A stretch of 33,100 nucleotides of DNA from Candidatus Sumerlaeota bacterium (GCA_026398575.1 JAPLSP010000126.1:1-33100); one strand, 5' to 3'; positions 25,003-33,100 are shown, numbered from the stretch's first letter. Translations and numbers: made by a program. The notes: a model not told the origin generated them from the sequence alone.

Positions 25003-25817
25003 TGTACAAAGCGTTTGACTTGGCGCCGCAGCCAACGCGACAATCCGCGCCGATTATGATGAATGCTATGGAAAACACCAAACCCGCAGCCGATCCGGCG
25101 CTTCAGGAACTAGAAGACCGGCGGCGAATCTGGCGCGAAAAGCCGCAAATCCGCCTCGTTTATGAGCGCTGGATCGCGCGCATGCGCCCCTACCTCCCCG
25201 CCGGACCGCTGCTGGAGGTGGGCAGCGGATCGGGATTGACGAAGGACCTGCTGCCACAGGCATGGATTTGCGATATTGTCCCGGCGCCATGGCTCGATCT
25301 CGTGACGGACGGCATGAAACTGCCATTCGCCAACGGCGCGCTCGGCGGCATTCTCGCGTTCGACTTCCTGCATCACGTCGCCGATCCGCATGAATTTTTC
25401 GACGAGGCCGCGCGCACGCTCCGGCCCGGCGGACGCGTCCTTCTGATCGAGCCTTACATCACGCCCGTTTCTTTTTTCGGCTATAAACTGCTGCACCACG
25501 AAGACGTCTATTTCGGCGGCTATCATAAAGACATCGGCCCCGACGGCGCCAAGAGCGATCCCTGGCAGGGCAACCTGGCGCTGCCGAATCTGGTCTTCGG
25601 GCGCGAGACCGCGCAATGGTCGCGCCGCCAGCCTTCGCTGCGAATCATCAAAAAAGAAAAGATGAGTTTCCTGGATTTCCAACTGGCCGCCGGCTTCAAG
25701 CCGCGCGCCTACGTCCCCCACGGCTTCTTCCGCCGCGCCGTCCGCCTCGACGATTTTCTCGGCTTCCTCATGCCCCTGATCGGCTTCCGCATTTTTGTCA
25801 CACTAGAAAAAGTTTAA
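24990..25817 (+). CDS. Class I SAM-dependent methyltransferase (type 11-like)
   Basis: Cytosolic methyltransferase of up to 275 residues. Motif I is LLEVGSGSG around Glu76-Gly82. Then come LVTDGMKLPFANGALGGILA, FDFLHHVADPHEFFDEAARTL and RPGGRVLLIEPYITP, the standard order of Methyltransf_11 motifs. The acceptor is unknown; relatives modify lipids, quinones or glycans. Coordinates give the longest frame. Its first bases lie in the degenerate end of the 16-nt array, so a start at 25056 or 25068 (MMNAMENTKP) is at least as likely; none of these has a clear Shine-Dalgarno. It converges with the DUF2339 gene across a repeat-filled gap. Confidence 0.85.
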   Translation: MNILLYKAFDLAPQPTRQSAPIMMNAMENTKPAADPALQELEDRRRIWREKPQIRLVYERWIARMRPYLPAGPLLEVGSGSGLTKDLLPQAWICDIVPAPWLDLVTDGMKLPFANGALGGILAFDFLHHVADPHEFFDEAARTLRPGGRVLLIEPYITPVSFFGYKLLHHEDVYFGGYHKDIGPDGAKSDPWQGNLALPNLVFGRETAQWSRRQPSLRIIKKEKMSFLDFQLAAGFKPRAYVPHGFFRRAVRLDDFLGFLMPLIGFRIFVTLEKV

Positions 25818-25865
25818 ATCCCTGCTTGTTCCCCATAAGTAATGCACGCGCCTTTTGACAGATTA

Positions 25866-25894
25866 ATGAAAAACAGAATCATTCTGTTTTTCAT
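25866..25894. repeat. Perfect palindrome with cagaatcattctg core
   Basis: Two 14-nt arms (25866-25879 and 25881-25894) are perfectly complementary around one base. The stem carries A5 and T5 runs, so it could act as a bidirectional terminator after the methyltransferase gene. The core repeats the cagaatcatt unit of the palindrome at 2824-2884. Confidence 0.85.
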
Positions 25895-25933
25895 GCCCGC
25901 CTGATACAAACAAGCAACGTTTCGCGGCGTGCC

Positions 25934-26182
25934 AATTTAGCCTGCTTCAGCAGGCTCCTCCTTGCCCTCGGTTTCAGCCGGCGGGATCAAGGGGCTACTT
26001 ATTTTTGAGCGCGCTTTAGCGCGGCTTCTCGACATGCTTTAGCAAGAATAGACTGGAGCGCACAATCGCTAAAGCACTTCGAGAAGCCGCGCTAAAGCGC
26101 GCTCATGATGAAAACTGACAAACCTTGACCCGCCGGCTAAAGCCGGGGGCAATGAGGAGCCGGCTAAAGACCGGCTAAAATT
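25934..26182. repeat. Nested inverted repeat element, copy 2
   Basis: Inner arms 26007-26045 and 26066-26104 are complementary except at about three positions. Outer arms 25934-25992 and 26122-26182 also pair along most of their length. The inner left arm matches copy 1 (9959-9997) nearly base for base, including gcggcttctcgacatgc, while the outer mini-hairpins vary. It fills the 481-bp gap (25818-26298) between convergent genes, together with the palindrome at 25866-25894; nothing else is recognised there. Confidence 0.92.
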
Positions 26183-26298
26183 CCTCGCCGTGATTGAAGG
26201 CAATATTCTGAGCGGCGATTATGTTGTGTATATTTTTCCTCTGCTATTCCGCAAAGATCGCAAAAGCCCAAACTCACGCGATTGGCCAGACATTTTCA

Positions 26299-29200
26299 TC
26301 ATGCTTCATTATCCCACTTTTCGATGGCGGCGCGGTAGCGGCTGTAGATGAAGCCGACGATGAGCAGGGCTGCGCCCAGCGTCATGAAGGCGAAGATGCG
26401 GGCGAGCATGGTGTCAATGTCAACGACGAACGCGCGCACAATGCATAATGCCAGCGCGGCCAGTCCCTCGAGGCGCATGGGTTTGCTATGCGCCAGAAAG
26501 CCCACGAAGATCACCGCAAAGGCCGAGACGCCCCAGCACACGGTGACGTACGTATGCATAGTGTCGCTGTGTTCACGCGCAAGGAGGAACAGCAGACTTA
26601 TCGCCAGCGCGCCGTTAAGCCATTCGAACGCGCGACGCTCCGTGGCATGAATGCCTCGCGCCAGCAATCGCGTCAACAGGGGCATGACGATGGTTGCCGC
26701 GCCGAGCGCGATGGCGTAATAGCAGTACGCGGAACCGTCGGGATCTATCACGTCGCACTTGCGGGCGCCAAGCAGCAGCAATTTCCCCGTGCGCGCCTGC
26801 GCTGAATTCCACAGGATTTGATAGAAGACGACATGCGCCGACGCGAGGAAAACGATGGCCGTCACGACCGATCCTTTCAATCCCGGCCAGCGCGCCAGCA
26901 TCATGAAGAACAGCGCCGCCGCCGTGAGCGCCAGCAACAGCTCCTCGGCGCCAAACACCCGCAGCAGGAGATAAAAAACAAAGAGCGCCGCCAGAAGGAT
27001 GTGCGCGCATTGATAGTCATCGCCTTCCTTTCCGAAATGGATCCGCTCCTTGAGGTAGGGAAGCGAGGCAAAGCCGCATACAAAAATAATCGCTCCCGCT
27101 GCCGCCATCCATAGCTCTGGAGAATGCTCCGTCTGCGTCAGCGGCATTCCGGATTTGGCCCAGGTCAGGCATGCGGCGCCGAAGGCCAGCGCTGCCGGCA
27201 GCGCGCTCCAATCCGCCAGCCGCCGCACGGGCAGGACGCCACACAGCGCCGCCAGCGCCAGCGCCGTCACGACGCCCGCCAGCATCTGCCGCTCGACGCT
27301 GAAGACCTTATAGAAGAGAATCTGCAGCGTCATCATCCACAAAAGATTGATGCACGTTTGCGACGTCGTCAGGATCGCGGGGCCGTCCTCGCGCGATCCA
27401 TGCTTCCGTTCCTGATAAAGGTTCAGGATCATGGATGTGGCCAGCGTGATGGCGCCGGCGCCGATTCCGTTGATCCACAGCCAATGCTCCAGCTCGTCCG
27501 GAGCGTTCATTCGCCAGAATGCCAGATGAGACACCACCAGCGGCAACGCGGCGGCAGCGAGCGGAATCCAATGCCGCCCGGCCAGCGTCACGAGCGCCAA
27601 TGCCACGCCGATCAGAATCGTCCCGAGCGGGAAATATTCGATCCGCAGGCTCAGCCGCGCGATCACCAGCGCAACGCCTCCTAGCGCCACCGCGGCGACA
27701 AAGTTATAACAATCCTTCAGCGTGATATCGCCATCGCCTTCGAGCGCGTTTCGCGCCGCCGACAGGTTGTCCGATGCGGACGCGGCCAGCCTCCAGCGCG
27801 CCTGGGCGCAGAAGAAATACGCGGAGATCAGCAGATAGGCCATCGCGGCGTATATATACGGCCCCATGACCCGCGAGGCGTTGGGGACCCAGCATAAATT
27901 CTGCAATCCATAAGCGAAGGCGGCGAAAGAGATTGTCCATATCGCGATCAGCGACGCTTCGAAGGCTTTGTTTCTGCGCCCCGCCTCAAATCCACGCTTA
28001 TTGTAAAGATAGGCGGCGGCGGCGATTCCCAAGCTCAAGGCCGTCACCGTGCCGCCATTGATCCAAAGCCAGCGCGATTCGGGCGGCATGGCGGGAACGA
28101 TCCAATACGCCGCCTGGCCGCAGATCAGCGGCGCCGCCGCCCCTGCGACGGGAATCCAGTGCCGTCCCGCCAACGCCACCAGCGCCACGATGGCGCCGAT
28201 CAGGATTGTCCCCAGCGGGTAGTATTCGGTTTGCAGGCTCAATCGCGCGATCATCAGCGCGGCGCCGCCCAATGCCAGCGTAAAAATTACATGAAGGAAT
28301 CCTTTCACTGAAGCCTTCGCCTCGCCCTCTTCTCCGCCCGCCAGGAAAGACAGCCATCGCGACTGCGCGCAGAAAAAGAACGCCGAGATCAGCAGATAAG
28401 CCATCGCGGAGAAGGTGTATCCGTTCATGGTTCGCATGCCGTCTTTCGCCATAGATAGATGCAATAATCCACAGGCGAACGCGGCATAGGAAACGATCCA
28501 TGCCAGGAGCACAGGGACCTCGAATGCTTTGCTCCTGCGGTCCAGCTCAAGCCGGCGCTTGTTGTAAAGACACGCGGCGGCGGCGATTGCAGCGCTCAAC
28601 GCCGCCACCGCGCCGCCATTGATCCAAAGCCAAAGCGATTCGGGGGGCAGCATGGGAACGTTCCAATAAACCGCTTGACCCCAGATCAGCGGCAGCGCGG
28701 CGGCGACGAGGGGAATCCAGTGCCGCCCCGCCAGCGTCACGAGCGCCAACGCCACCCCGATCAGAATCGTGCCGAGCGGGAAATATTCCCGCGCCAGGCT
28801 GACGCGCGCGACCATCAGCGCCACTACGCCGATGAAAAGCGAATAGATGACATTCAGCAAGTTGCGCGCGACAATCCTGTCGCGCCATTCCCGCTCCGGC
28901 TCGAATTTCGCCGGCGCCAGCCAGCGCGCCTGTAGGCAGAAGAAGAACGCCGACAGCAGCAAATAAGTCATGCCGGAGTAGCCGTATAAATTCCAGTCCA
29001 GCGGCGGCTTTTCCAGATAATGCAGCCGCATGAGTTCGTATGTGAAGAATCCGAACGAGCAGAACCACACAAGGATCATGAAAATTTCGACTACCAGGAG
29101 GCGCGAGCGTTTGGCGCTGAAAAGCAGCACCAGGCTTTCAATCGCCAGCGCTGTCCAGCGGGTTCGCGCGTCGAGGGCGCATATAAGCCCAAGCGTGATC

Positions 29201-30975
29201 AGCGCCGTGCCTTTGATGAAATAGGCGTGCATCAGGAAAGCGCTGTTATGCTGAAGAACGAAATAGTAGAGCAGCGAAGCGGCGAGGAGAATCGCGCCAA
29301 AAGCAAAATAATAGGGCGACAGATGGACGCGGAAGAAGAAGTATGTGACGATGAATCCCAGCCCGATGGCGCATGCCGTGTTGCAGGTTTGGACCAGCCG
29401 GCGCGGCCAGGGAGACAACAGGCGTTCCTTCAACGCCGCCATGAAATCGGCGGCGCCATAAAGAACCATGGGGCCGATCAGCCAGGCCTGGGCGATCCAG
29501 TAGTCGGGCGCCGCATCCGCAATGGCGCCCCCGCCGCCGGCGGATCGGGCAGTCCGGCTCCACGTCACGCCCCAGCGCAGGACGAGGATAAGGAAGTAAA
29601 TAAAATAATGCGATGGGATGCTGATCTGAAACGGCACGGTCCAGCCTTTGACCAGGTAGAAATACACCGCGCCGGCGCCCAGCATGACCGACGCCACGAG
29701 CGCATGGTCGTTGAGCCCTTCGATGAACGCAAAGAAGCAGGCGACGTAGCCGAGGAAAACTCCCATCGTGGCGATCACGGGCGACCCGCGCCAGAGCGCG
29801 CAAACAATGATCAAGGCGATGGCGGCGAATTGCGCCATGGCCCCAGTGGAGGGCGCCGCAATGACTTTCACCGCCGGAACCGCATAGCCTGCGAACGCGC
29901 AAAAATAGAGCATCGCCAATCCCGCGCCAAACAGCACGGCGCCGAATCTCTGAACCTTGCGTTCGAGCCAGAGTCCCAGCGCCGTCACGCCGGCTGAGAT
30001 TCCCAGCAGTTCCATGAATCGGACAAGAGGGGTCGTGTATTGCGACGCATAGACGCCGAAGAAAACAACGCCGATGATGGCCATCAGCGCCCCGATGCGC
30101 GTGGCCCACCAGGTTCCCACCTGAATCTCCAGACTGCCTTCGCCCGTGGGGGGGAGCAGGTTGAGCTTGCGCATGAATTCCTTGAAATCGAACGACGGCG
30201 CTGCTTCGGGGATGGGTGGAGGGTAGGCGAAGGCCGTGAGCGGCGCCGAGGGAGCGGCCGATTTCGGAGGCGTGGAATCGCCCGCCATTTCCGCCCCTTC
30301 CACCCATTCTTTTTCTTCTTGTCCGCCGCCCTGATCACGGCGCCCCTGAAGAATGGTCTGGATGCTTTTATCCAGTTTGGCTATGTCGGATTCCTCTTTC
30401 GAAGATGGCGCGGCGCCCGGAGCGGGAACAGGCTCTTCGATAAAATGAATGGGAGGCGCTGGCGGCGCCGTGGACGCGGGTGAGTCGGGAAAGGCGTCAA
30501 GCACGAGAAGATCGGATATGGTTTCTTCGATTTGCGATTCGGGTATTTCAGCCGGCGGCGCCTGCGGGGAGGGGGATACGAGAGCTGGTTGTTCGGCTGG
30601 CGCCGATGGCGCTGATGGCGCCTGGATGAATGGAGTCGCAGGCGTTGGTTGCTTGGCTGGCTCGGATGTCGCCGGGGGCTTGGATATGGGGCTTGCGACA
30701 TGTTGCGCAGGCGTATGGGCCGAGGGCGCCTTGATGAATGAGGTTGCAGGCGCTGGTTGCCTGGCCGGCGCCGATGGCGCAGGTTGCTCGGGAATATGGA
30801 TCGGGGTTGTGAAGGGAGAGGAGGGCAGCGGAGGCGGGGTGAGATGGGTTACAGCCTTGTCGCGCTTCAATGCTTCCTGCGCTTCTTCGACTCGCGCCAT
30901 GCGCTTCCGCAATTCAGCCAGATGCGCTTCGATCCTGTCCAGGCGCGGTCCGAGCGATTTCTGAGACTCATCCAT
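26299..30975 (-). CDS. Giant DUF2339 multi-pass membrane protein
   Basis: Predicted inner-membrane protein of 1558 residues. A charged coiled-coil segment (about 1-42, LDRIEAHLAELRKRMARVEE) is followed by a Pro/Ala-rich region (about 45-260), then EIQVGTWWATRIGALMAIIG. This opens the DUF2339 region, with dozens of hydrophobic helices through to the C-terminus. Within it a module of 187-196 residues occurs three times in tandem, marked by YFPLGTILIGVALALV and LAGRHWIP at about residues 732, 920 and 1115. DUF2339 has no settled function. The ATG at 30975 is chosen over the longer frame because AAGGAAGGA lies just upstream and the residues before it do not resemble the family. It is the first gene past the terminator at 31071-31102. 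Confidence 0.88.
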   Translation of the reverse strand: MDESQKSLGPRLDRIEAHLAELRKRMARVEEAQEALKRDKAVTHLTPPPLPSSPFTTPIHIPEQPAPSAPARQPAPATSFIKAPSAHTPAQHVASPISKPPATSEPAKQPTPATPFIQAPSAPSAPAEQPALVSPSPQAPPAEIPESQIEETISDLLVLDAFPDSPASTAPPAPPIHFIEEPVPAPGAAPSSKEESDIAKLDKSIQTILQGRRDQGGGQEEKEWVEGAEMAGDSTPPKSAAPSAPLTAFAYPPPIPEAAPSFDFKEFMRKLNLLPPTGEGSLEIQVGTWWATRIGALMAIIGVVFFGVYASQYTTPLVRFMELLGISAGVTALGLWLERKVQRFGAVLFGAGLAMLYFCAFAGYAVPAVKVIAAPSTGAMAQFAAIALIIVCALWRGSPVIATMGVFLGYVACFFAFIEGLNDHALVASVMLGAGAVYFYLVKGWTVPFQISIPSHYFIYFLILVLRWGVTWSRTARSAGGGGAIADAAPDYWIAQAWLIGPMVLYGAADFMAALKERLLSPWPRRLVQTCNTACAIGLGFIVTYFFFRVHLSPYYFAFGAILLAASLLYYFVLQHNSAFLMHAYFIKGTALITLGLICALDARTRWTALAIESLVLLFSAKRSRLLVVEIFMILVWFCSFGFFTYELMRLHYLEKPPLDWNLYGYSGMTYLLLSAFFFCLQARWLAPAKFEPEREWRDRIVARNLLNVIYSLFIGVVALMVARVSLAREYFPLGTILIGVALALVTLAGRHWIPLVAAALPLIWGQAVYWNVPMLPPESLWLWINGGAVAALSAAIAAAACLYNKRRLELDRRSKAFEVPVLLAWIVSYAAFACGLLHLSMAKDGMRTMNGYTFSAMAYLLISAFFFCAQSRWLSFLAGGEEGEAKASVKGFLHVIFTLALGGAALMIARLSLQTEYYPLGTILIGAIVALVALAGRHWIPVAGAAAPLICGQAAYWIVPAMPPESRWLWINGGTVTALSLGIAAAAYLYNKRGFEAGRRNKAFEASLIAIWTISFAAFAYGLQNLCWVPNASRVMGPYIYAAMAYLLISAYFFCAQARWRLAASASDNLSAARNALEGDGDITLKDCYNFVAAVALGGVALVIARLSLRIEYFPLGTILIGVALALVTLAGRHWIPLAAAALPLVVSHLAFWRMNAPDELEHWLWINGIGAGAITLATSMILNLYQERKHGSREDGPAILTTSQTCINLLWMMTLQILFYKVFSVERQMLAGVVTALALAALCGVLPVRRLADWSALPAALAFGAACLTWAKSGMPLTQTEHSPELWMAAAGAIIFVCGFASLPYLKERIHFGKEGDDYQCAHILLAALFVFYLLLRVFGAEELLLALTAAALFFMMLARWPGLKGSVVTAIVFLASAHVVFYQILWNSAQARTGKLLLLGARKCDVIDPDGSAYCYYAIALGAATIVMPLLTRLLARGIHATERRAFEWLNGALAISLLFLLAREHSDTMHTYVTVCWGVSAFAVIFVGFLAHSKPMRLEGLAALALCIVRAFVVDIDTMLARIFAFMTLGAALLIVGFIYSRYRAAIEKWDNEA

Positions 30976-31070
30976 AATACTATCCTTCCTTGCCGAAGGA
31001 AGACAAAGGCTTACAATATTTGGAATTTCAACCTGGCAGCAAACATACGGCAACCTGCTTTGTTCATATT

Positions 31071-31102
31071 AAAAAACCGACTCTCGAATGATTGAGAATC
31101 GG
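31071..31102 (-). terminator. Rho-independent terminator after the JAB-like gene pair
   Basis: On the - strand an 11-bp stem (ccgattctcaa/ttcgagagtcgg region, one mismatch, one G-T) with a 4-nt loop is followed directly by TTTTTT. It begins 26 nt after the stop of the small gene at 31128. Confidence 0.85.
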
Positions 31103-31127
31103 CTGCAAATCTTTGGAGAGTAGTTAT

Positions 31128-31460
31128 TTATGCCGCATTGGCTTTGGAAAGATTGTTCTTATCTGTGTTCTTATTGGATTTGCTCGAAAGCTCCACTGCA
31201 AATCCTTTTTGCCATTCTGCTGGTTCGTTTTCCTCGATAGCGACAAGACTACGTTTTTTCTCCCGATATTGCCGCCAGGATTCCAGCGCAGCCGCGCGGT
31301 TTGTCTGGCAATTTTTCATTGTCGCCGTGACCAATTCATTGGGAATTGGGTCCGGCATCCCACACGCGATCCAATCGGACAGAGGCTGGAGCGCAGCTTG
31401 CGTACTCGCAGGATCGCCTGAATTATTTCTGTCTTTGCATATCCATTTTTTAGGGGGCAT
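31128..31460 (-). CDS. Small hypothetical protein, partner of JAB-like gene
   Basis: A 110-residue protein I do not recognise. It begins MPPKKWICKDRNN, has a central region with two cysteines (IACGMPDPIPNELV and KNCQTN), a charged helix (RAAALESWRQYREKKRSLVAI), and a polar tail rich in Lys, Asn and Ser. No signal peptide or membrane helix is seen. The ATG at 31460 is chosen: AAAGGTGA is placed well upstream, and this start lies 5 nt past the stop of the preceding gene. A GTG nine bases earlier would overlap that stop. The tight spacing and the terminator at 31071-31102 make it the last gene of a two-gene unit. Its A/T content is higher than in flanking genes, suggesting transfer. It could be an inhibitor, substrate or accessory factor of the JAB-like protein; no evidence decides. 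Confidence 0.65.
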   Translation of the reverse strand: MPPKKWICKDRNNSGDPASTQAALQPLSDWIACGMPDPIPNELVTATMKNCQTNRAAALESWRQYREKKRSLVAIEENEPAEWQKGFAVELSSKSNKNTDKNNLSKANAA

Positions 31461-31465
31461 GGCCG

Positions 31466-32011
31466 TCACCTTTCAAAAGCGACGCGAGAATAATTCATAT
31501 TCAGCGATAGCGCAAGAGATATCATCGCAACATGATCCTGCAAATAATTGACCTGATTAAGCGGTATTTTTTCCATTAGATGGAGTTCCAGGCATTCATT
31601 GTAAGCTAACCGCCATGCTATTTCCCATTCTTCCTCAATCCATTCATTGACAATAATCGGAGAGGGCCAGCCATGCGACGGACGTCTCAATCTATGAACC
31701 CATGCGTTTCCATCAGGGCCCAGGCCAACTGTTCGCATCTCCAATAGATTATAATCAACAGCGCATTGGACGTCCGCCGTAGATAAGGACCCTCCTCGTG
31801 TATGATTATGCGTCACAATTTTGTTTTCGATCATTGAGATTTCATTGAAAGAAAACTCTACTTCATTCGGCGCTCCTTTTTTATGATACAATATAATGCC
31901 ACTAGCGGAAAAGAATCCGGCCCATTCCGTGTTTAGCCCGCAAATTAGCCGCTCGAATTCAACAAGCTTACGGGCATGCTTGATTGCTATGATTGTTTCA
32001 TTCTCGTCCAT
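31466..32011 (-). CDS. JAB/JAMM-like domain protein (putative metalloprotease fold)
   Basis: A 181-residue protein whose middle resembles stand-alone JAB/MPN-fold domains of phage and polymorphic-toxin contexts. AGFFSASGIILYHKKGAPNE and EFSFNEISMIENKIVTHNH lead into H68-N-H70, then T-R-G-G-S-L-S77-T-A-D80, close to the JAMM pattern HxH...SxxD. Next come NLLEMRTVGLGPDG and HRLRRPSHGWP, the latter common after this motif in such proteins. The usual Pro after HxH is Thr, and the motif is one residue shorter than in RadC. The C-terminus (NEWIEEEWEIAWRLAYNECLELHLME) looks helical. The start at 32011 (ATG) is preferred to a TTG at 32044 that would overlap trpC. It lies 26 nt after trpC but differs in base composition. 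Confidence 0.65.
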   Translation of the reverse strand: MDENETIIAIKHARKLVEFERLICGLNTEWAGFFSASGIILYHKKGAPNEVEFSFNEISMIENKIVTHNHTRGGSLSTADVQCAVDYNLLEMRTVGLGPDGNAWVHRLRRPSHGWPSPIIVNEWIEEEWEIAWRLAYNECLELHLMEKIPLNQVNYLQDHVAMISLALSLNMNYSRVAFER

Positions 32012-32037
32012 CTCAAAATTCGGCCTGATAGAAAGAG

Positions 32038-32928
32038 TCAGCAACGCAATGGCCAGTAAGACAACAAGCTCGCCAATCCTTTTCCCGGATCATCATGGCG
32101 CATGAGGGTTTCTCCGACGAGGATGGCGTCAATCCCGAGCGACGCAAGATAGCGGACGTCCCCGGCGCCGGCGATGCCGCTTTCGCTTACAACAATCGCG
32201 TCCTTCGGAAGAAATGGCAGCATCCTCTCGGTCTGGCGCAGGTCGCTTTTGAAAGTTTTCAGGTCGCGATTGTTGACGCCGACGATCCGCGCGCCCGAAT
32301 CCACCGCCAGCCGGGCTTCGTCTTGCGTATGAATTTCCACGAGGCAATCCATCCCCATCGCCTCGGCCCGCTCGCGGAAATCGCGCAATGTCTTCGCGTC
32401 CAGCACACCCGCGATCAGGAGGATCCCATCCGCGCCCGCGGCGCGCGCCTCGGCGATTTGATACGGATCAAAGATGAATTCCTTGCGCAGCAACGGCAAG
32501 GCGACCTGCCCGCGCACGCGCCGCAGAATATCCAAACCGCCCTGGAAAAATATCTCATCCGTGAGCACGGAGATTGCCGCCGCGCCATGCGCTTCGTAAC
32601 TGCGGGCGAAGTCTTCGGGACGGAAATCCGCGCGAATCACGCCCTTGGAGGGCGAAGCCTTCTTGATCTCGGCGATGACGCGAATCCGGCCCGGCGTTTC
32701 TTTGCCGCTGCCGCCGCCATCGCTGCAGGCGCCGCCGCCGCCGCCAGCGCCGCCGCAACCGCTATCGCCTTCATTACCTTTTTCTTTATTTAGCCGCCGG
32801 ATTGCGCGCGCGAATCCACGCGCCGGCGCCTGGCGCAGAGCCTGCTCCTCCACCTCTCGCAACGGCGTCCGCTGCCTGGCGAGAGCTACTTCCTGGCGCT
32901 TATGAGCGATAATTTCGTCCAGAATCAT
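32038..32928 (-). CDS. trpC: Indole-3-glycerol phosphate synthase
   Basis: TIM-barrel enzyme of tryptophan synthesis that converts carboxyphenylaminodeoxyribulose phosphate to indole-3-glycerol phosphate. Characteristic strands are all present: IAEIKKASPSKG (catalytic Glu/Lys), SVLTDEIFFQGGLDIL, LLRKEFIFDPYQI, LLIAGVL, DCLVEIHTQDE, GVNNRDLKTF, VVSESGI and AILVGETLMR. The start at 32928 (MILDEIIAHKRQEVA, 296 residues) matches the family opening; the frame upstream is not conserved. An unusual insertion (about residues 46-80) between helix alpha0 and the first barrel strand is Gly/Ser/Cys-rich, with GGAGGGGG, coded by GCC/GCN-like simple sequence. No other trp gene is in view. The two small genes downstream may be read through from it. 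Confidence 0.93.
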   Translation of the reverse strand: MILDEIIAHKRQEVALARQRTPLREVEEQALRQAPARGFARAIRRLNKEKGNEGDSGCGGAGGGGGACSDGGGSGKETPGRIRVIAEIKKASPSKGVIRADFRPEDFARSYEAHGAAAISVLTDEIFFQGGLDILRRVRGQVALPLLRKEFIFDPYQIAEARAAGADGILLIAGVLDAKTLRDFRERAEAMGMDCLVEIHTQDEARLAVDSGARIVGVNNRDLKTFKSDLRQTERMLPFLPKDAIVVSESGIAGAGDVRYLASLGIDAILVGETLMRHDDPGKGLASLLSYWPLRC

Positions 32929-33042
32929 GGCTTCCAAAGGTAGGGCGCCGCCGCGCGGGGCGGCAAGGGAAAACCCCCCAAGCGCCGATATTCTCAAGCG
33001 CGATGACAAATATTGGTCGCAATTATTTCCGCGCAGAACGGA

Positions 33043-33100
33043 GAATTAATGCGGATAGGAAGGGCGCCAGCATTTGGAGTGCGGTTGCTTGCTGCCGCTT
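33043..33100 (-). repeat. Dispersed repeat copy at right window end
   Basis: Inverted relative to the copy at 1-59 and matching it at about 49 of 59 positions. The end contains a hairpin (gcggttgc/gctgccgc around tt, positions 33081-33098) next to tttggagt. The sequence is cut off by the window edge. Confidence 0.7.

Noticed and set aside
1..33100. Composite transposon or prophage bounded by the inverted end repeats
   Set aside because: The content is largely housekeeping genes (argH, hprK, hslV, trpC) with no transposase, integrase or structural phage genes; a contig broken at dispersed repeats is simpler.

Overview
The window is 33.1 kb of GC-rich bacterial chromosome (roughly 58-60% G+C by eye) with ordinary housekeeping genes set among secreted-protein genes and an unusually rich collection of intergenic repeats. 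No gene fixes the taxon. The pseudopilins (FTLIELLIVIAIIAILALIA followed by PNFLEAQTR), the URO-D-type methyltransferase, the GH106-like and GH29-like secreted hydrolases, a 73-residue kelch protein with a choice-of-anchor D domain, and the hairpin repeats together suggest an uncultured heterotroph from a PVC-like or neighbouring candidate phylum (Sumerlaeota, Hydrogenedentota or Lentisphaerota type). That placement is an inference. Both ends of the window fall in copies of the same repeat, in opposite orientation, so the window may be a whole contig broken at repeats.

Left part (1-6.4 kb): a divergent argininosuccinate lyase and HPr kinase/phosphorylase form a + strand pair. Facing them on the - strand is hslV, followed by two tandem CNNM/CorC-type (DUF21-CBS-CorC_HlyC) membrane proteins. 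The first of these overlaps the end of hslV.

Central accessory part (6.5-21 kb): a large secreted GH106-like glycoside hydrolase, a URO-D-family methyltransferase preceded by two pseudopilins, a divergently transcribed AraC-type regulator, a VapBC-like toxin-antitoxin pair, a 12-repeat kelch surface protein, and a GH29-like hydrolase with a C-terminal beta-sandwich. Two secreted hydrolases plus an AraC regulator point to use of complex plant- or algal-type glycans.

Right part (21-33 kb): a hybrid PAS-GAF histidine kinase with a receiver domain, a membrane-tethered metallopeptidase, a 16-nt repeat array, a SAM methyltransferase, a giant DUF2339 membrane protein with an internally triplicated module, then trpC followed by two small lower-GC genes. 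One of these two encodes a JAB/JAMM-like domain (H-N-H...S-x-x-D). The pair ends in a clear terminator and is the best candidate here for an undescribed small system.

At least six families of palindromic or tandem intergenic repeats are visible, including two copies, 16 kb apart, of a roughly 245-bp nested inverted repeat. No tRNA, rRNA, CRISPR array, transposase or integrase was seen.
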